Notes: generated from the letters alone by a model not told the origin. A stretch of DNA of 64,000 nucleotides from CAXXOK01 sp035353235 (GCA_035353235.1 DAOPZG010000001.1:1-64000); one strand, 5' to 3'; shown: positions 42,890-51,683, counted from the stretch's first letter. Numbers and translations are program-made.

Positions 42890-45800
42890 TCAGGCCTTAC
42901 GGATGCTCAACGTCGCGGGTTTGCCGTTCACGTCCCACTCCTGCGTATACGCGCCTTCTACGGGTTTCCCGGCGGCAAGCGAAGTCGCCAGCACGCTTTG
43001 CATAATGAACGCTTTGCCCGCTTCGATGGCGGCGGCAAGCTCCGCGTCGGTAGAATACGTTACGGCGATGCGGTCGGTTACGGCGTATTCCGCGTCCTTG
43101 CGCATGGTTTGCAGCTTGCTGATCACCTCGCGCTGATAGCCTTCCTGCACCAGCGCGGGGGTCAGGTTGCAGTCCAGCACCACGGTCACGTCGCCGTCCA
43201 TTTGCGAGGCGAAGCCCGGCTTATGCACGGATTCGGTCAGCACGTCGTCCTTCGCCAGCGATACTTCCGCCCCTTCCAGTGAGAAAACCACGTTTTCGCC
43301 GCGGTTGAACGCGTCCACCACGTCGTTGCCATCGGCTTCCTTCAGCCACGCGCCGATCTTGCCCAGCAGTTTTCCATACTTCGGCCCCAGCGTGCGCATC
43401 TGCGGTTTTAAGTTGTAGGTGGTAAAGGCGCGCGCGTCGTCGGTGAACACAACCTGTTTCACGTTCAGTTCGTCCGCTGCCAGTTCCATCAGCGCATCGT
43501 CGAACTTCGTACCCTTCACATACAGGGAGGCCAGCGGCTGGCGCACCTTCAGGGCTGCGGCGTTGCGGCACGCATGCCCCAGGCTGACCACTTCCAGCAG
43601 CGCCTCCATCTGTTCGTTCAGGCGCAGGTCAATGCGGCTTTCGTCCGGCGTGGGGAAATCGCACAGATGCACGCTTTCCGGCGCGCTCGGATCAACCGAG
43701 CGGACAAGGTTCTGGTAAATATCCTCGCTCATAAACGGCATAAACGGGGCGATCACCTTCGCAAGCGTAGTCAGCACCGTATACAGCGTTACGAAAGCGG
43801 CTTCCTTGGTATCGTCCATGCCCTTACCCCAGAACCGCTCGCGCCCGCGGCGCACATACCAGTTGCTCAGTTCCTCCACAAAATCGGCGATCGCGTTGGC
43901 CGGTTCGGGGATGCGGTAATGGCTCAGGTCGTCGTCCACCTGCTTCACCAGCTGGTTGAGGCGGCTTAAAATCCAGCGGTCCATCAGCGTGAGCTTGACG
44001 TTCGCGATGTCGTGCTCCTTCGGGTCGAACTGGTCGATATTGGCGTACAGCACGAAGAACGCGTAGGTGTTTTGCAGCGTGGACATAAACTTGCGCTGCA
44101 CCTCGCTGAGCGCCTTGTCGCTGAAGCGGTTGGGCAGCCACGGCGCGCTGGTGGAGTAGAAATACCAGCGCACGGCGTCCGCGCCCTGCTTATCCAGCAC
44201 ACTCCACGGGTCTATCACGTTGCCCAGATGTTTGCTCATCTTTTTACCGTTCTCGTCCTGCACGTGGCCCATTACGATGCAGTTTTCAAACGGCGAGCGA
44301 TCGAAGATCAGCGTGCCAATCGCCATCAGGGTATAGAACCACCCGCGCGTCTGGTCGATGGCTTCGCTGATAAAATCGGCGGGGAATCGTTTTTCAAACG
44401 TATCCCGGTTTTCAAACGGATAATGCCATTGCGCGAAGGGCATGCTGCCGCTGTCGTACCAGCAGTCGATCACTTCCGGCACACGGTGCATAGGCTGGCC
44501 GCACTCCGGGCAAACGATCTCCACCTGGTCGATGTACGGGCGGTGCAGCTCGATATCCTCCGCCACAGGGCTGGTCGCCATATCGCGCAGTTCCTGCCGG
44601 GAGCCGATCACGTGAATGTGCCCCTCCGGACAGACCCACACGGGCAACGGCGTGCCCCAGTACCGTTCGCGGGACAGACCCCAGTCCACCACGTTATCCA
44701 GGAAGTTGCCGAAACGCCCCTCCTTGATGTTGTCCGGCATCCAGTTGACGGTGCGGTTGTTGGCCATCAGCTGGTCGTGCAGGGCGGTCATGCGGATAAA
44801 CCAGGTGGAACGCGCGTAGTACAGTAGCGGCGTGTCGCAGCGCCAGCAGAAGGGGTAGTTATGCGTAAAGGGAACCGCGGCAAACAGCAGGCCCCGCGCC
44901 TTCAAATCCGCCATCACCTTTTCGTTCACATCTTTGGTGGGTTCGCCCGCCCAGGGCGTGCCCTCCACAAACTTGCCCTGCGTGTTCACCAGCTGCACGA
45001 AAGGCAGGTTGTTGTCCCGGCCCACGCGCGCGTCGTCCTCGCCGAACGCGGGCGCGATATGCACGATGCCGGAGCCGTCGGTCAGGGTAACGTAGTTATC
45101 GCTGACCACATACCAGCCCTTTTCCCGGGGATAAGTCACGCCGTCGAAACGGTACAGCTGCTCGTACTCCATGCCGCACAGGTCGCTGCCGGGCATGGTT
45201 TTAAGCACCTTGCCCTCGTGCGCGTCCTCGCCGAACACGCTGTGGATCAGCGCCTCGGCCAGGTAGTAGGTCGCGCCTTCCAGCTCAAACTCCGCGTAGG
45301 TTTCATGCGCGTTCACGCACAGGGCCACGTTACTGGGCAGCGTCCAGGGCGTGGTGGTCCACGCGAGGATATAGGCATGCTCGCGGCCCTTCACCCTGAA
45401 GCGCACGAACGCGGAAGTATCGCTGACTTCCTTATAGCCCTGCGCTACCTCGTGGCTGCTTAACGCCGTGCCGCAGCGCGGGCAGTACGGCACCACTTTA
45501 AAGCCTTTATACAGCAGGCCTTTTTTCCAGATTTCCTTGAGGCTCCACCATTCGGACTCGATATAGTCGTTGTGGTAGGTCACATACGGGTGTTCCATAT
45601 CCGCCCAGAACGCCACCCGGTCGGACATTTCCTCCCACTCGTGCTGGTACTTCCACACGCTTTCCTTGCACTTTTTGATGAACGGCTCGATGCCGTACTG
45701 CTCGATGGCGGGCTTGCCGTCCAGATGGAGCAGCTTTTCCACTTCCAGTTCTACCGGCAGGCCATGGGTGTCCCACCCGGCCTTGCGCAGCACATCCTTG

Positions 45801-46027
45801 CCCTTCATGGATTGGAAACGCGGAATCAAATCCTTGATGGCGCGGGTTTCGATATGGCCGATATGCGGTCTGCCGTTCGCCGTGGGCGGGCCGTCGAAGA
45901 ACGTGAAGCGCTCCTTCCCCTCGTTATGGTGGAAGGACTTTTCGATGATGCCGTTCTCCTTCCAGAATTCCAGCACCTTTTTTTCGCGCCCCACGAAATC
46001 CATGTCCGTCGAAACCTTCTGATACAT
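42890..46027 (-). CDS. ileS: Isoleucine-tRNA ligase
   Basis: 1045 residues. The class I signatures are GRPHIGH (HIGH-type, about residues 47-53) and KKMSKHLGN (KMSKS-type, near 600). The CP1 editing domain between them has WTTTPWTLPSN. The eukaryote-like long C-terminus and absence of a C-terminal zinc CxxC pair place it in the IleS2-type group, which is often less mupirocin-sensitive; that assignment is by length and motif impression. The ATG at 46027 is preceded by GGAGGGG. Expression is controlled by a T-box leader. Confidence 0.95.
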   Translation of the reverse strand: MYQKVSTDMDFVGREKKVLEFWKENGIIEKSFHHNEGKERFTFFDGPPTANGRPHIGHIETRAIKDLIPRFQSMKGKDVLRKAGWDTHGLPVELEVEKLLHLDGKPAIEQYGIEPFIKKCKESVWKYQHEWEEMSDRVAFWADMEHPYVTYHNDYIESEWWSLKEIWKKGLLYKGFKVVPYCPRCGTALSSHEVAQGYKEVSDTSAFVRFRVKGREHAYILAWTTTPWTLPSNVALCVNAHETYAEFELEGATYYLAEALIHSVFGEDAHEGKVLKTMPGSDLCGMEYEQLYRFDGVTYPREKGWYVVSDNYVTLTDGSGIVHIAPAFGEDDARVGRDNNLPFVQLVNTQGKFVEGTPWAGEPTKDVNEKVMADLKARGLLFAAVPFTHNYPFCWRCDTPLLYYARSTWFIRMTALHDQLMANNRTVNWMPDNIKEGRFGNFLDNVVDWGLSRERYWGTPLPVWVCPEGHIHVIGSRQELRDMATSPVAEDIELHRPYIDQVEIVCPECGQPMHRVPEVIDCWYDSGSMPFAQWHYPFENRDTFEKRFPADFISEAIDQTRGWFYTLMAIGTLIFDRSPFENCIVMGHVQDENGKKMSKHLGNVIDPWSVLDKQGADAVRWYFYSTSAPWLPNRFSDKALSEVQRKFMSTLQNTYAFFVLYANIDQFDPKEHDIANVKLTLMDRWILSRLNQLVKQVDDDLSHYRIPEPANAIADFVEELSNWYVRRGRERFWGKGMDDTKEAAFVTLYTVLTTLAKVIAPFMPFMSEDIYQNLVRSVDPSAPESVHLCDFPTPDESRIDLRLNEQMEALLEVVSLGHACRNAAALKVRQPLASLYVKGTKFDDALMELAADELNVKQVVFTDDARAFTTYNLKPQMRTLGPKYGKLLGKIGAWLKEADGNDVVDAFNRGENVVFSLEGAEVSLAKDDVLTESVHKPGFASQMDGDVTVVLDCNLTPALVQEGYQREVISKLQTMRKDAEYAVTDRIAVTYSTDAELAAAIEAGKAFIMQSVLATSLAAGKPVEGAYTQEWDVNGKPATLSIRKA

Positions 46028-46058
46028 GCCTTTTCCCCTCCAAAACCGTTCGCGGTAC

Positions 46059-46322
46059 AAAAAAACCGCCCCGTAAAACGGGACGGAAATCATTCCGCGG
46101 TACCACCCTGTTTGGCGAAGCATCTTTACGGCAACGCCCACTCGTTCGCCCTGTATCGGGAGCGCCCGCGAAGCCCTGGGAAGCGCCGCCTCCGTCGGGG
46201 TTCGTGCTCCGGGGTGATCTGCCGCGTTCCCCTGCCGCCCGGCTCGCACCGCCCCGGGTTCGCTTAGGCTGGAAAAACGAGGCCGTCCCCGTCATCGCAA
46301 TGTGAATCCGCTTTCGCGGATA
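46059..46322 (-). promoter_or_regulatory. T-box leader of ileS
   Basis: On the minus strand the leader contains a GATGACGGGGAC segment typical of stem I, a long stem I, the T-box core AGGGTGGTACCGCGG (46109-46095) that would bind the tRNA acceptor end, and an intrinsic terminator CCGTCCCG-TTTTA-CGGGGCGG (46086-46066) with a T7 tract. The best specifier candidate is AUC (46218-46216), an isoleucine codon followed by A. Uncharged tRNA-Ile should allow read-through into ileS. Confidence 0.92.
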
Positions 46323-46329
46323 TGCGCCT

Positions 46330-46358
46330 ATTATACCGTCGGCAGAAAAAAAAGTAAA
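46330..46358 (-). promoter_or_regulatory. Promoter of the ileS T-box transcript
   Basis: Minus-strand TTTACT (46358-46353), 17-bp spacer, perfect TATAAT (46335-46330). Confidence 0.72.
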
Positions 46359-46400
46359 GGGGAGGCAAGAAAATATTGGGCAAAGCAGTTTCTTGATCAA

Positions 46401-46429
46401 TTGCAGACGCTTCTTTTGTGTGTTATATT
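46401..46429 (+). promoter_or_regulatory. Promoter of the Ig-like protein gene
   Basis: TTGCAG (46401-46406), 17-bp spacer, extended -10 TGTTATATT (46421-46429). It diverges from the ileS promoter. The start codon follows about 38 bp downstream. Confidence 0.7.
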
Positions 46430-46466
46430 GTTACAAAATGGTAATCGCAATGCTACGGAGGATAAT

Positions 46467-47618
46467 ATGAAACAGAAAAGAATGATTTTAGCCTTTTTAG
46501 TGATTTGCATATGCATGATATTCATCCCGTCTGCTTTATCAGAAGCAAGTTTTGGCTTTGAGAATTATAACTATACTGTTTCCATCGGAAAAAGTGTTAC
46601 TATCATGCCTAGAATGCAAGGGTTCGATAGTGATCTGCATCCGGCGCTATCATGGAGTTCATCAGATGAGTCTATCGCATCCGTGAAAAATGGAAAGGTT
46701 AAGGGCTTAAGAAACGGAACTGCCATCATAACCTGTTTGCTAACGATTAATGAGCAAACATCTTATCATGCTTCCTACACATTACAGGTTTTTATACCTG
46801 TGAAGCAGATCACCCCAGATGAGAAAAAAGTTGTCCTTCTAATCGGAAAACCATATACGCTGACAACAACCATATCTCCTGATAACGCAACAAATCAGAA
46901 ACTTATTTATACATCGTCTGACCCAAATATTGCGACAGTGAATGATGTTGGTATTGTTAGTGCAAAGAAAGTTGGTTCTTGTCATATAACCATGCAAACA
47001 TCAGATGGAAGTAACAAAAAAGCTTCAATCGCAGTAAAAGTGCCCCATATTGTATATGAAAAGAAGAAATATACCATCAGTACACCAGATTCTCTTCAGA
47101 TATACTACTGGACACAGGGGTATGGTACTTTTGGGGACGCCTACACATCAGAATATATAGATGTTACCTCTTCTTCAAGCCTTGGTTTTCAGGCAAACGA
47201 AACAACCATGACTGTAAAGCCCAAAAAAGCAGGAAATGCATGCATTTATTTATTCTATAATGGTTTCCCAACAGCAAGGATCAATGTTAAGGTTGAGCAT
47301 TCTGCTGTATACGATAATGTTTCGTATCCAAGATCAAAATATAAAAATATCGCCTCCATGGATTCGGATGATTATGGGAAACCAGTCAGTTTTACATGTC
47401 AGGTAGTAAAACTGTCCCCAGATAAAATTGAGTATACTATGCTTGCGTTGGATCAATCACAGCAGGATATCGTCATCATTTCTGGGAATAATGGATTGGT
47501 TGAGAATCAGAAAGTTACGATATTCGGTTTGGTTGAACAACCCATTACGCTGAAAACAGAAACCGGCTTACAGGTTCAATATCCATATATACAAGTCAAG
47601 AAAATTATAACTCAATAA
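46467..47618 (+). CDS. Secreted protein with bacterial Ig-like (Big_2) domains, AT-rich gene
   Basis: 383 residues. A signal peptide covers about 1-28 (MKQKRMILAFLVICICM, cleavage likely after SALSEA). Two Big_2-type repeats follow: one at about 33-110 with the LSWSSSDESIASVKNGKVKGLRNGTAIITC pattern broken into typical WSSSDESIA and GLRNGT elements, and one at about 112-190 with TSSDPNIATVNDVG. The remaining 190 residues have no recognised domain. GGAGG lies 5 nt upstream of the ATG. The gene is visibly AT-rich (codons such as ATA, AAA, TTA) against GC-rich neighbours on both sides, indicating recent acquisition. Confidence 0.88.
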   Translation: MKQKRMILAFLVICICMIFIPSALSEASFGFENYNYTVSIGKSVTIMPRMQGFDSDLHPALSWSSSDESIASVKNGKVKGLRNGTAIITCLLTINEQTSYHASYTLQVFIPVKQITPDEKKVVLLIGKPYTLTTTISPDNATNQKLIYTSSDPNIATVNDVGIVSAKKVGSCHITMQTSDGSNKKASIAVKVPHIVYEKKKYTISTPDSLQIYYWTQGYGTFGDAYTSEYIDVTSSSSLGFQANETTMTVKPKKAGNACIYLFYNGFPTARINVKVEHSAVYDNVSYPRSKYKNIASMDSDDYGKPVSFTCQVVKLSPDKIEYTMLALDQSQQDIVIISGNNGLVENQKVTIFGLVEQPITLKTETGLQVQYPYIQVKKIITQ

Positions 47619-47668
47619 TTTATCAAGGGCATCTCAAATTCAGAAAGAAATGTGCTTATTATACGTAG

Positions 47669-47696
47669 GGGGAGCGCCGCTTTCACGGCGCTCCCC
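47669..47696. other. Strong perfect hairpin between convergent genes
   Basis: GGGGAGCGCCG (47669-47679) pairs with CGGCGCTCCCC (47686-47696) around a 6-nt loop. No T tract follows on either strand. It may end transcription inefficiently or protect the 3' ends of both convergent messages. Confidence 0.55.
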
Positions 47697-47751
47697 TAAC
47701 CCATACGTTTGATTTTCCCGCCTTCGCGGGTGGCTCAATTGTTTCTCTGCC

Positions 47752-48732
47752 TTACGCTCTGCGCAGCGGCAGCAGCAGGTCCAGCTGCATCCCTTCCGGC
47801 TCGGAGTTTCCTTCCTTCAGGTGGGTCAGGTAGTTCAGGTTCTCCTCCAGCAGGCCGCACATATGGTCCTGATCGTTCCAGTCGCCCGCAAACTGATAAT
47901 CCTCCTGCGCTTCTACCCAGCAGATCAGCTTTTCCCAGTCCTGAAAATTACCCATCGGGATCATATGCGCCGCGTACATCCCGCCCGCAAAGTACTTTTT
48001 CGTAAGCGGCGCGGGCACCTGCATATCCTCGGGGATTGTTACCCACATTTCGTAGCCGTGCGCGCCCGTTTCATCCTTCGGGTTCGGATGATTAAACCCG
48101 TAATGCCGCAGATCGGGCTTGCGCTCCGCCAACCCCGACTCCCTCACAAAGCGGTCCAGCAACTCGCCTGCTTTCGCTTCGGGTTCCTCGTCGATCACGT
48201 GGGCGGCAGCCACAGTGGCGGGCGGCAGGTACACAATGCGTACGTCGGTCAGGGTGGAAAGCGCTTCTTCCGCGCGGTTCAGTTGTTCCATGTTGTTTCC
48301 CTCCTTGTCGTTCAGTGCGGGGGGAACCAGCGACGCGATGGCCGCAAGCACTTCTTCGTCTTCCGTAACCAGCGCGCGAACGTGCACATCCGCGGACTGT
48401 TCCAGCCGTTCCACCAGCGTTTGTAGGATGTTCCGGACCGTCGTAAGCGCCGCTACCGCGGTATCAGCTTCCGCGATGTTCCGGCGGAATACGTCGATTG
48501 CGACCGCCGCGTCCGGCGATTGCAGAATGCGCTGGATCTGTTTGAGCGGGATGCGCAGTTTGCGCAGGATCAGGATTTGCCTCAGGCGAACCACAGCGTT
48601 TTCGTCGTACATACGGTAGGCATATCCGTCCTTGCGAAAGCTTCGGATCAGCCCCAGCTGTTCGTAGTAACGCAGCATCCGGGCAGAAACCTTCAATTGT
48701 CGGGTTACTGCGCTTACGGTGATTGCTTCCAT
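47752..48732 (-). CDS. MerR family regulator with GyrI-like effector domain
   Basis: 326 residues. The MerR winged helix covers 1-70 (VSAVTRQLKVSARMLRYYEQLGLIRS), a coiled-coil dimerisation helix follows to about 125, and the C-terminal part from about 165 has the SOUL/GyrI-like ligand-binding pattern (VRIVYLPPATVAAAHV; GAHGYEMWVTIPED). Such proteins usually sense small organic or drug-like ligands and act on a spaced promoter. AAAGGGGG lies upstream of the ATG at 48732. It sits between divIVA and ileS, which are adjacent in many Firmicutes. Confidence 0.87.
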   Translation of the reverse strand: MEAITVSAVTRQLKVSARMLRYYEQLGLIRSFRKDGYAYRMYDENAVVRLRQILILRKLRIPLKQIQRILQSPDAAVAIDVFRRNIAEADTAVAALTTVRNILQTLVERLEQSADVHVRALVTEDEEVLAAIASLVPPALNDKEGNNMEQLNRAEEALSTLTDVRIVYLPPATVAAAHVIDEEPEAKAGELLDRFVRESGLAERKPDLRHYGFNHPNPKDETGAHGYEMWVTIPEDMQVPAPLTKKYFAGGMYAAHMIPMGNFQDWEKLICWVEAQEDYQFAGDWNDQDHMCGLLEENLNYLTHLKEGNSEPEGMQLDLLLPLRRA

Positions 48733-48763
48733 TGCTTTTTGTTCCCCCTTTCCATAACCAGCG

Positions 48764-48792
48764 TACACTGCGACACGATGTCCGAGTCAAGC
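48764..48792 (-). promoter_or_regulatory. Candidate MerR-type promoter/operator
   Basis: A TTGACT -35 box (48792-48787) is followed by a dyad GACAC-ATC-GTGTC (48784-48772) inside the region where the spacer should be. A -10 box is not clear: at 17-19 bp only AGTGTA/TGTACG-type sequence is found, as expected for MerR-activated promoters with poor or over-spaced -10 elements. Confidence 0.5.
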
Positions 48793-48810
48793 GTATTTTC
48801 TCACTTTTCT

Positions 48811-48840
48811 ACAGAAAACGGGAAGCTTTCGCTTCCCGCA
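48811..48840 (-). terminator. Rho-independent terminator of the division operon
   Basis: CGGGAAGC (48821-48828) pairs with GCTTCCCG (48833-48840) around TTTC; on the minus strand the stem is followed by TTTTCTG. It lies just past the divIVA stop. Confidence 0.85.
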
Positions 48841-48868
48841 CAGGTCGGTGATGAACTTTCTGGGATGT

Positions 48869-49384
48869 TTATTCCTTTTCGTCGCCGAACAGCGAAGCGT
48901 GGCTCTCCATCAGGTCCTTCTGCTCGTCCAGCAAATCTGTAAACTTTTCCTGGAACTCCTTGGCGGAAGCGCGCAGCGCCTTCACGCTCTTTTCCAGCAG
49001 GTCCTTCTCGTCGCTGGTGTTCGCCAGAATCGCGCTTGCCTTGTCCTGCGCGTCCTTCACGATCAGCTCCGCCTTGTGTTTGGCGTCTTCCACCGCGCCG
49101 TCGGCCAGCTTCTGCGCGTTGATCAGGATGGATTCCAGCGTCTGCGTCGCGGGGGCGACGGGCGCTTTCACCACTTCGGCTTCCACGGGTTTCGCAGCCC
49201 GCGCGGCGACTTCCGTTTCACGCTTCGCCTTGGCAAGCTCTGCCTCCAACTGGGCGATACGATCCTGCATGGCAACCATTTCATCGCAAATCTGGTCCAG
49301 ATACTGATCCACATCATAGGGATCGTAACCCGCGCCTTTGTAGGCAAACTCCTTCTGCTCGATGTCCGATACGGTAATGGCCAT
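48869..49384 (-). CDS. divIVA: DivIVA-domain cell-division/polarity protein
   Basis: 171 residues. The N-terminal membrane-curvature-binding part has SDIEQKEF and GYDPYDVDQYLDQI, followed by long coiled-coil helices to about residue 160, the DivIVA layout. It localises to negatively curved membrane at poles and septa and recruits partners. The ATG at 49384 is preceded by AAAGGAG. As the last gene in the sepF-ylmG-ylmH-divIVA series it ends in a terminator; ileS, which usually follows, is 2.8 kb away. Confidence 0.93.
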   Translation of the reverse strand: MAITVSDIEQKEFAYKGAGYDPYDVDQYLDQICDEMVAMQDRIAQLEAELAKAKRETEVAARAAKPVEAEVVKAPVAPATQTLESILINAQKLADGAVEDAKHKAELIVKDAQDKASAILANTSDEKDLLEKSVKALRASAKEFQEKFTDLLDEQKDLMESHASLFGDEKE

Positions 49385-49419
49385 GATATTGCTCCTTTCA
49401 AACGATAATGGGGGAAAAA

Positions 49420-50178
49420 TCATGCGCGGTTGGTTCCGAAACGCGTGGCTTTGACCGGCAGACGGCCCTTGCGGGTCGTTTCTCCGAAACCGTCCACCCG
49501 CAAGCGGCCGTAGCCCCTCACGGAAATCGCATCGCCTTCCTCCACCCGCGCATCAGGGCGCAGGGTGGGCGCGTAGCGCAGTTTCACCGCGCCTGAGGTA
49601 ATCAGTTCCGCCGCCGTTCCACGGCTCAGGTGGAACCCGTCCGCTACCACGGCGTCCAGCCGCGGGCTTTGCACCGTAAAGGAGATAGCCTCGCCTTCCG
49701 GGGCCGGCAGTTCCGGCAACGTGTCGGTCAGGCGCACGCTCAGCCGGACATGTCCGGCTTCCAGCAGGCCGCGTGCGATTTCCCCGGCCATCGTCGTCTC
49801 CGCGAAAAGATACGCTTTCTCCGGCAGCAGCACAATATCGCCAATACGGGAGCGATCCAGCCCCAGCGCCATTACGCTGCCCAGCAGGTCCCGGTGGCCG
49901 GGCGCCTGCTGATGCGGCCAGGTGATCTCGATTGCCGTAATGGGGAATGGCCCGTCTGGTTCCCCGTCGGGGCTGAAGCGGGCCATCTGCCGTTCCGCGC
50001 CCTCGTAGCCGCCAGACAGCGACCCGTTCACCCGCGCCCGTTTACCGGCGGCTATCGCCAGTTCGGCTTCGGGCGGCGTTAAGAATGCCGTGATGCGAGC
50101 CCGTTGCTGGCGATCCGCCTGTTCGGCCAGTTCCAGCAGCCTGCTGAAAGGCACCGGCGTATCGGCCGTGCGGGGCAT
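49420..50178 (-). CDS. ylmH: YlmH-type S4-domain RNA-binding protein
   Basis: 252 residues. The C-terminal S4 domain (about 175-245, RLDAVVADGFHLSRGTAAELI then GDAISVRGYGRLRV) binds RNA. The upstream domain has LGSVMALGLDRSRIGDI, a YlmH hallmark. The protein sits in the conserved division cluster and is linked in the literature to ribosome-associated quality control in B. subtilis. Its ATG overlaps the stop of the YggT gene by 1 nt (TAATG), indicating coupling. Confidence 0.93.
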   Translation of the reverse strand: MPRTADTPVPFSRLLELAEQADRQQRARITAFLTPPEAELAIAAGKRARVNGSLSGGYEGAERQMARFSPDGEPDGPFPITAIEITWPHQQAPGHRDLLGSVMALGLDRSRIGDIVLLPEKAYLFAETTMAGEIARGLLEAGHVRLSVRLTDTLPELPAPEGEAISFTVQSPRLDAVVADGFHLSRGTAAELITSGAVKLRYAPTLRPDARVEEGDAISVRGYGRLRVDGFGETTRKGRLPVKATRFGTNRA

Positions 50179-50468
50179 TACAGCAGAATGGCTTTCAGAA
50201 GCATCAGCAGCCAGGCGGCGACCTTCAGAAGCAACCAGAAAACGACCGGCGAAAAGTCCACCCGTAATCCGGCCAGCTTCGGAAACATTTTATACAGCCA
50301 TTTCCGCAGTGGCGAGAGCACCGGCTCCACGTATTTTCCCACCAGCAGCGTGTACTTGTTCTGGGGAATCAGCAATGACATGACCACATAAACAAGCATT
50401 ACCCAAAACGCGACGTTGAGCAGAAAGATCAACAGATTGAAAATGAAATTGAGAAGAGTAACCAGCAT
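50178..50468 (-). CDS. ylmG: YggT family membrane protein (YlmG)
   Basis: 96 residues with two hydrophobic hairpins (about 5-32 and 73-94) separated by the conserved LPFLRKW-like stretch, here PVLSPLRKWLYKMFP. YggT proteins are small membrane proteins of the division cluster with no known biochemical activity. GGAGGG lies upstream of the ATG. It is 57 bp after sepF and overlaps ylmH. Confidence 0.92.
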   Translation of the reverse strand: MLVTLLNFIFNLLIFLLNVAFWVMLVYVVMSLLIPQNKYTLLVGKYVEPVLSPLRKWLYKMFPKLAGLRVDFSPVVFWLLLKVAAWLLMLLKAILL

Positions 50469-50525
50469 CCGTATCCCTCCCGTATCGTTGCAGATTGAAG
50501 CGTTTGCCGTAGCGAACCAAACCTG

Positions 50526-51683
50526 TTACAGATTGTAGGCCGCCGTGCGCCGACGCTGGGGAACGTTTTCAGGCCGCGCGCCTGCCACATAAGCCGCATC
50601 CTGCTGCTCCTGCGGGTATTCGGTTTCCGAAGGCTGCCGATAGGCGTTTGCCTGTGCGCCCAAACCGAAGGCCGCACTCTGCCGTGGCGCCGTATAGCCC
50701 GCCTGCCGGGGCGTATACCCGGCGTTGGCGGCAGGCTGCCCCGCGTACCCGGCGTTTTGCTGCGCGGCATAACCCATGCCATGCTGCGCCTGATAGCCGC
50801 CCGCCTGCCGGGCATCCGCGCCATAACCGGGAATCGGCTGAGGCGCAAAACCCATAGGCTGTTGCCCCGGGAAGCCAGCGGTTGGCTGCGCCGCAAACGC
50901 GAAAGTCTGCGGGTTGTTAAACGGCTGTTGCTGATAGCCCGCGTACTCCGGCCGCACATAGTTCTGCGCTTCCACAGAAGCAGCGTATTTCTGCATGGCG
51001 GGGTCCAGCACCACGTAAACAGACGGCGAGGAAATCAGATACACGCCCCGCTGCGAAATCTTGTTCAGGCGGCAGCCCAGCGTATACGCCGCGCCGCTTA
51101 ACATGTCCACGCAACGCTGGCGTTCACTGTCGTTGGCGATAAATTCCATGTTTAAAAAGACCGAAGCGTTCGCTTTGATATACTCGATGATCCGGGTACA
51201 TTCGTTGCGGCTGCGCAGCAGTACGATATACTCCACATGCGCATACAGGTTGCCTTCCGGCCCGCGGATCATCCCCGGGAACGGCAGAATATTGCTGGGC
51301 TGCTGATAGGCAGTCTGCGCGGATGCCTGCGGATAGGCCTGCGTCTGCTGTTGCTGCTGGTAAGCGGCCTGCTGCTGGCGGGCCTGTTCCTCCGCTTCGC
51401 GGCGGCGCTGTAAATCCGCCTCGGCCTGCAGGTCCTTTTGCGAACGGTACGGTACGCGCCCGCCGTACGGGTCGTTACCTTCCGCGTTCATCGTTTCCGC
51501 CGCGGCGGTACGCGCTGTATCGCCCAAGCCTTCGGTGTCCTGTGTGGCCGCGCCCATGCCGCCGTAAGCCTGCTCCGCCTCCTGCGAGGCATAGTAGGCT
51601 CCCCCGGCATTATGGCCGGCCTCTCCGCCGCGGAAGAATCGTCCGCCACGGTCGGACAGCCAATCATTGACCTTCTGGAACAT
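50526..51683 (-). CDS. sepF: Cell division protein SepF with an unusually long low-complexity extension
   Basis: 385 residues, compared with about 150 in B. subtilis. An amphipathic membrane-targeting helix is at the N-terminus (MFQKVNDWLSDRGGRFF). The SepF fold covers about 150-227 (NASVFLNMEFI, CVDMLSGAAYTLG, KISQRGVYLISSPS). A Q/A-rich stretch precedes it (about 99-129), and a Y/Q/G/A/P-rich tail of about 145 residues follows (240-385) with repeated GY-type motifs. SepF polymerises into rings and tethers FtsZ to the membrane. The start at 51683 is by comparison; the ribosome site is unclear. Confidence 0.9.
   Translation of the reverse strand: MFQKVNDWLSDRGGRFFRGGEAGHNAGGAYYASQEAEQAYGGMGAATQDTEGLGDTARTAAAETMNAEGNDPYGGRVPYRSQKDLQAEADLQRRREAEEQARQQQAAYQQQQQTQAYPQASAQTAYQQPSNILPFPGMIRGPEGNLYAHVEYIVLLRSRNECTRIIEYIKANASVFLNMEFIANDSERQRCVDMLSGAAYTLGCRLNKISQRGVYLISSPSVYVVLDPAMQKYAASVEAQNYVRPEYAGYQQQPFNNPQTFAFAAQPTAGFPGQQPMGFAPQPIPGYGADARQAGGYQAQHGMGYAAQQNAGYAGQPAANAGYTPRQAGYTAPRQSAAFGLGAQANAYRQPSETEYPQEQQDAAYVAGARPENVPQRRRTAAYNL

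Noticed and set aside
46302..46466. Longer N-terminus for the Ig-like protein
   Set aside because: The extension would cross the gene's own promoter and the ileS promoter, and the signal peptide starts exactly at the ATG with a Shine-Dalgarno.
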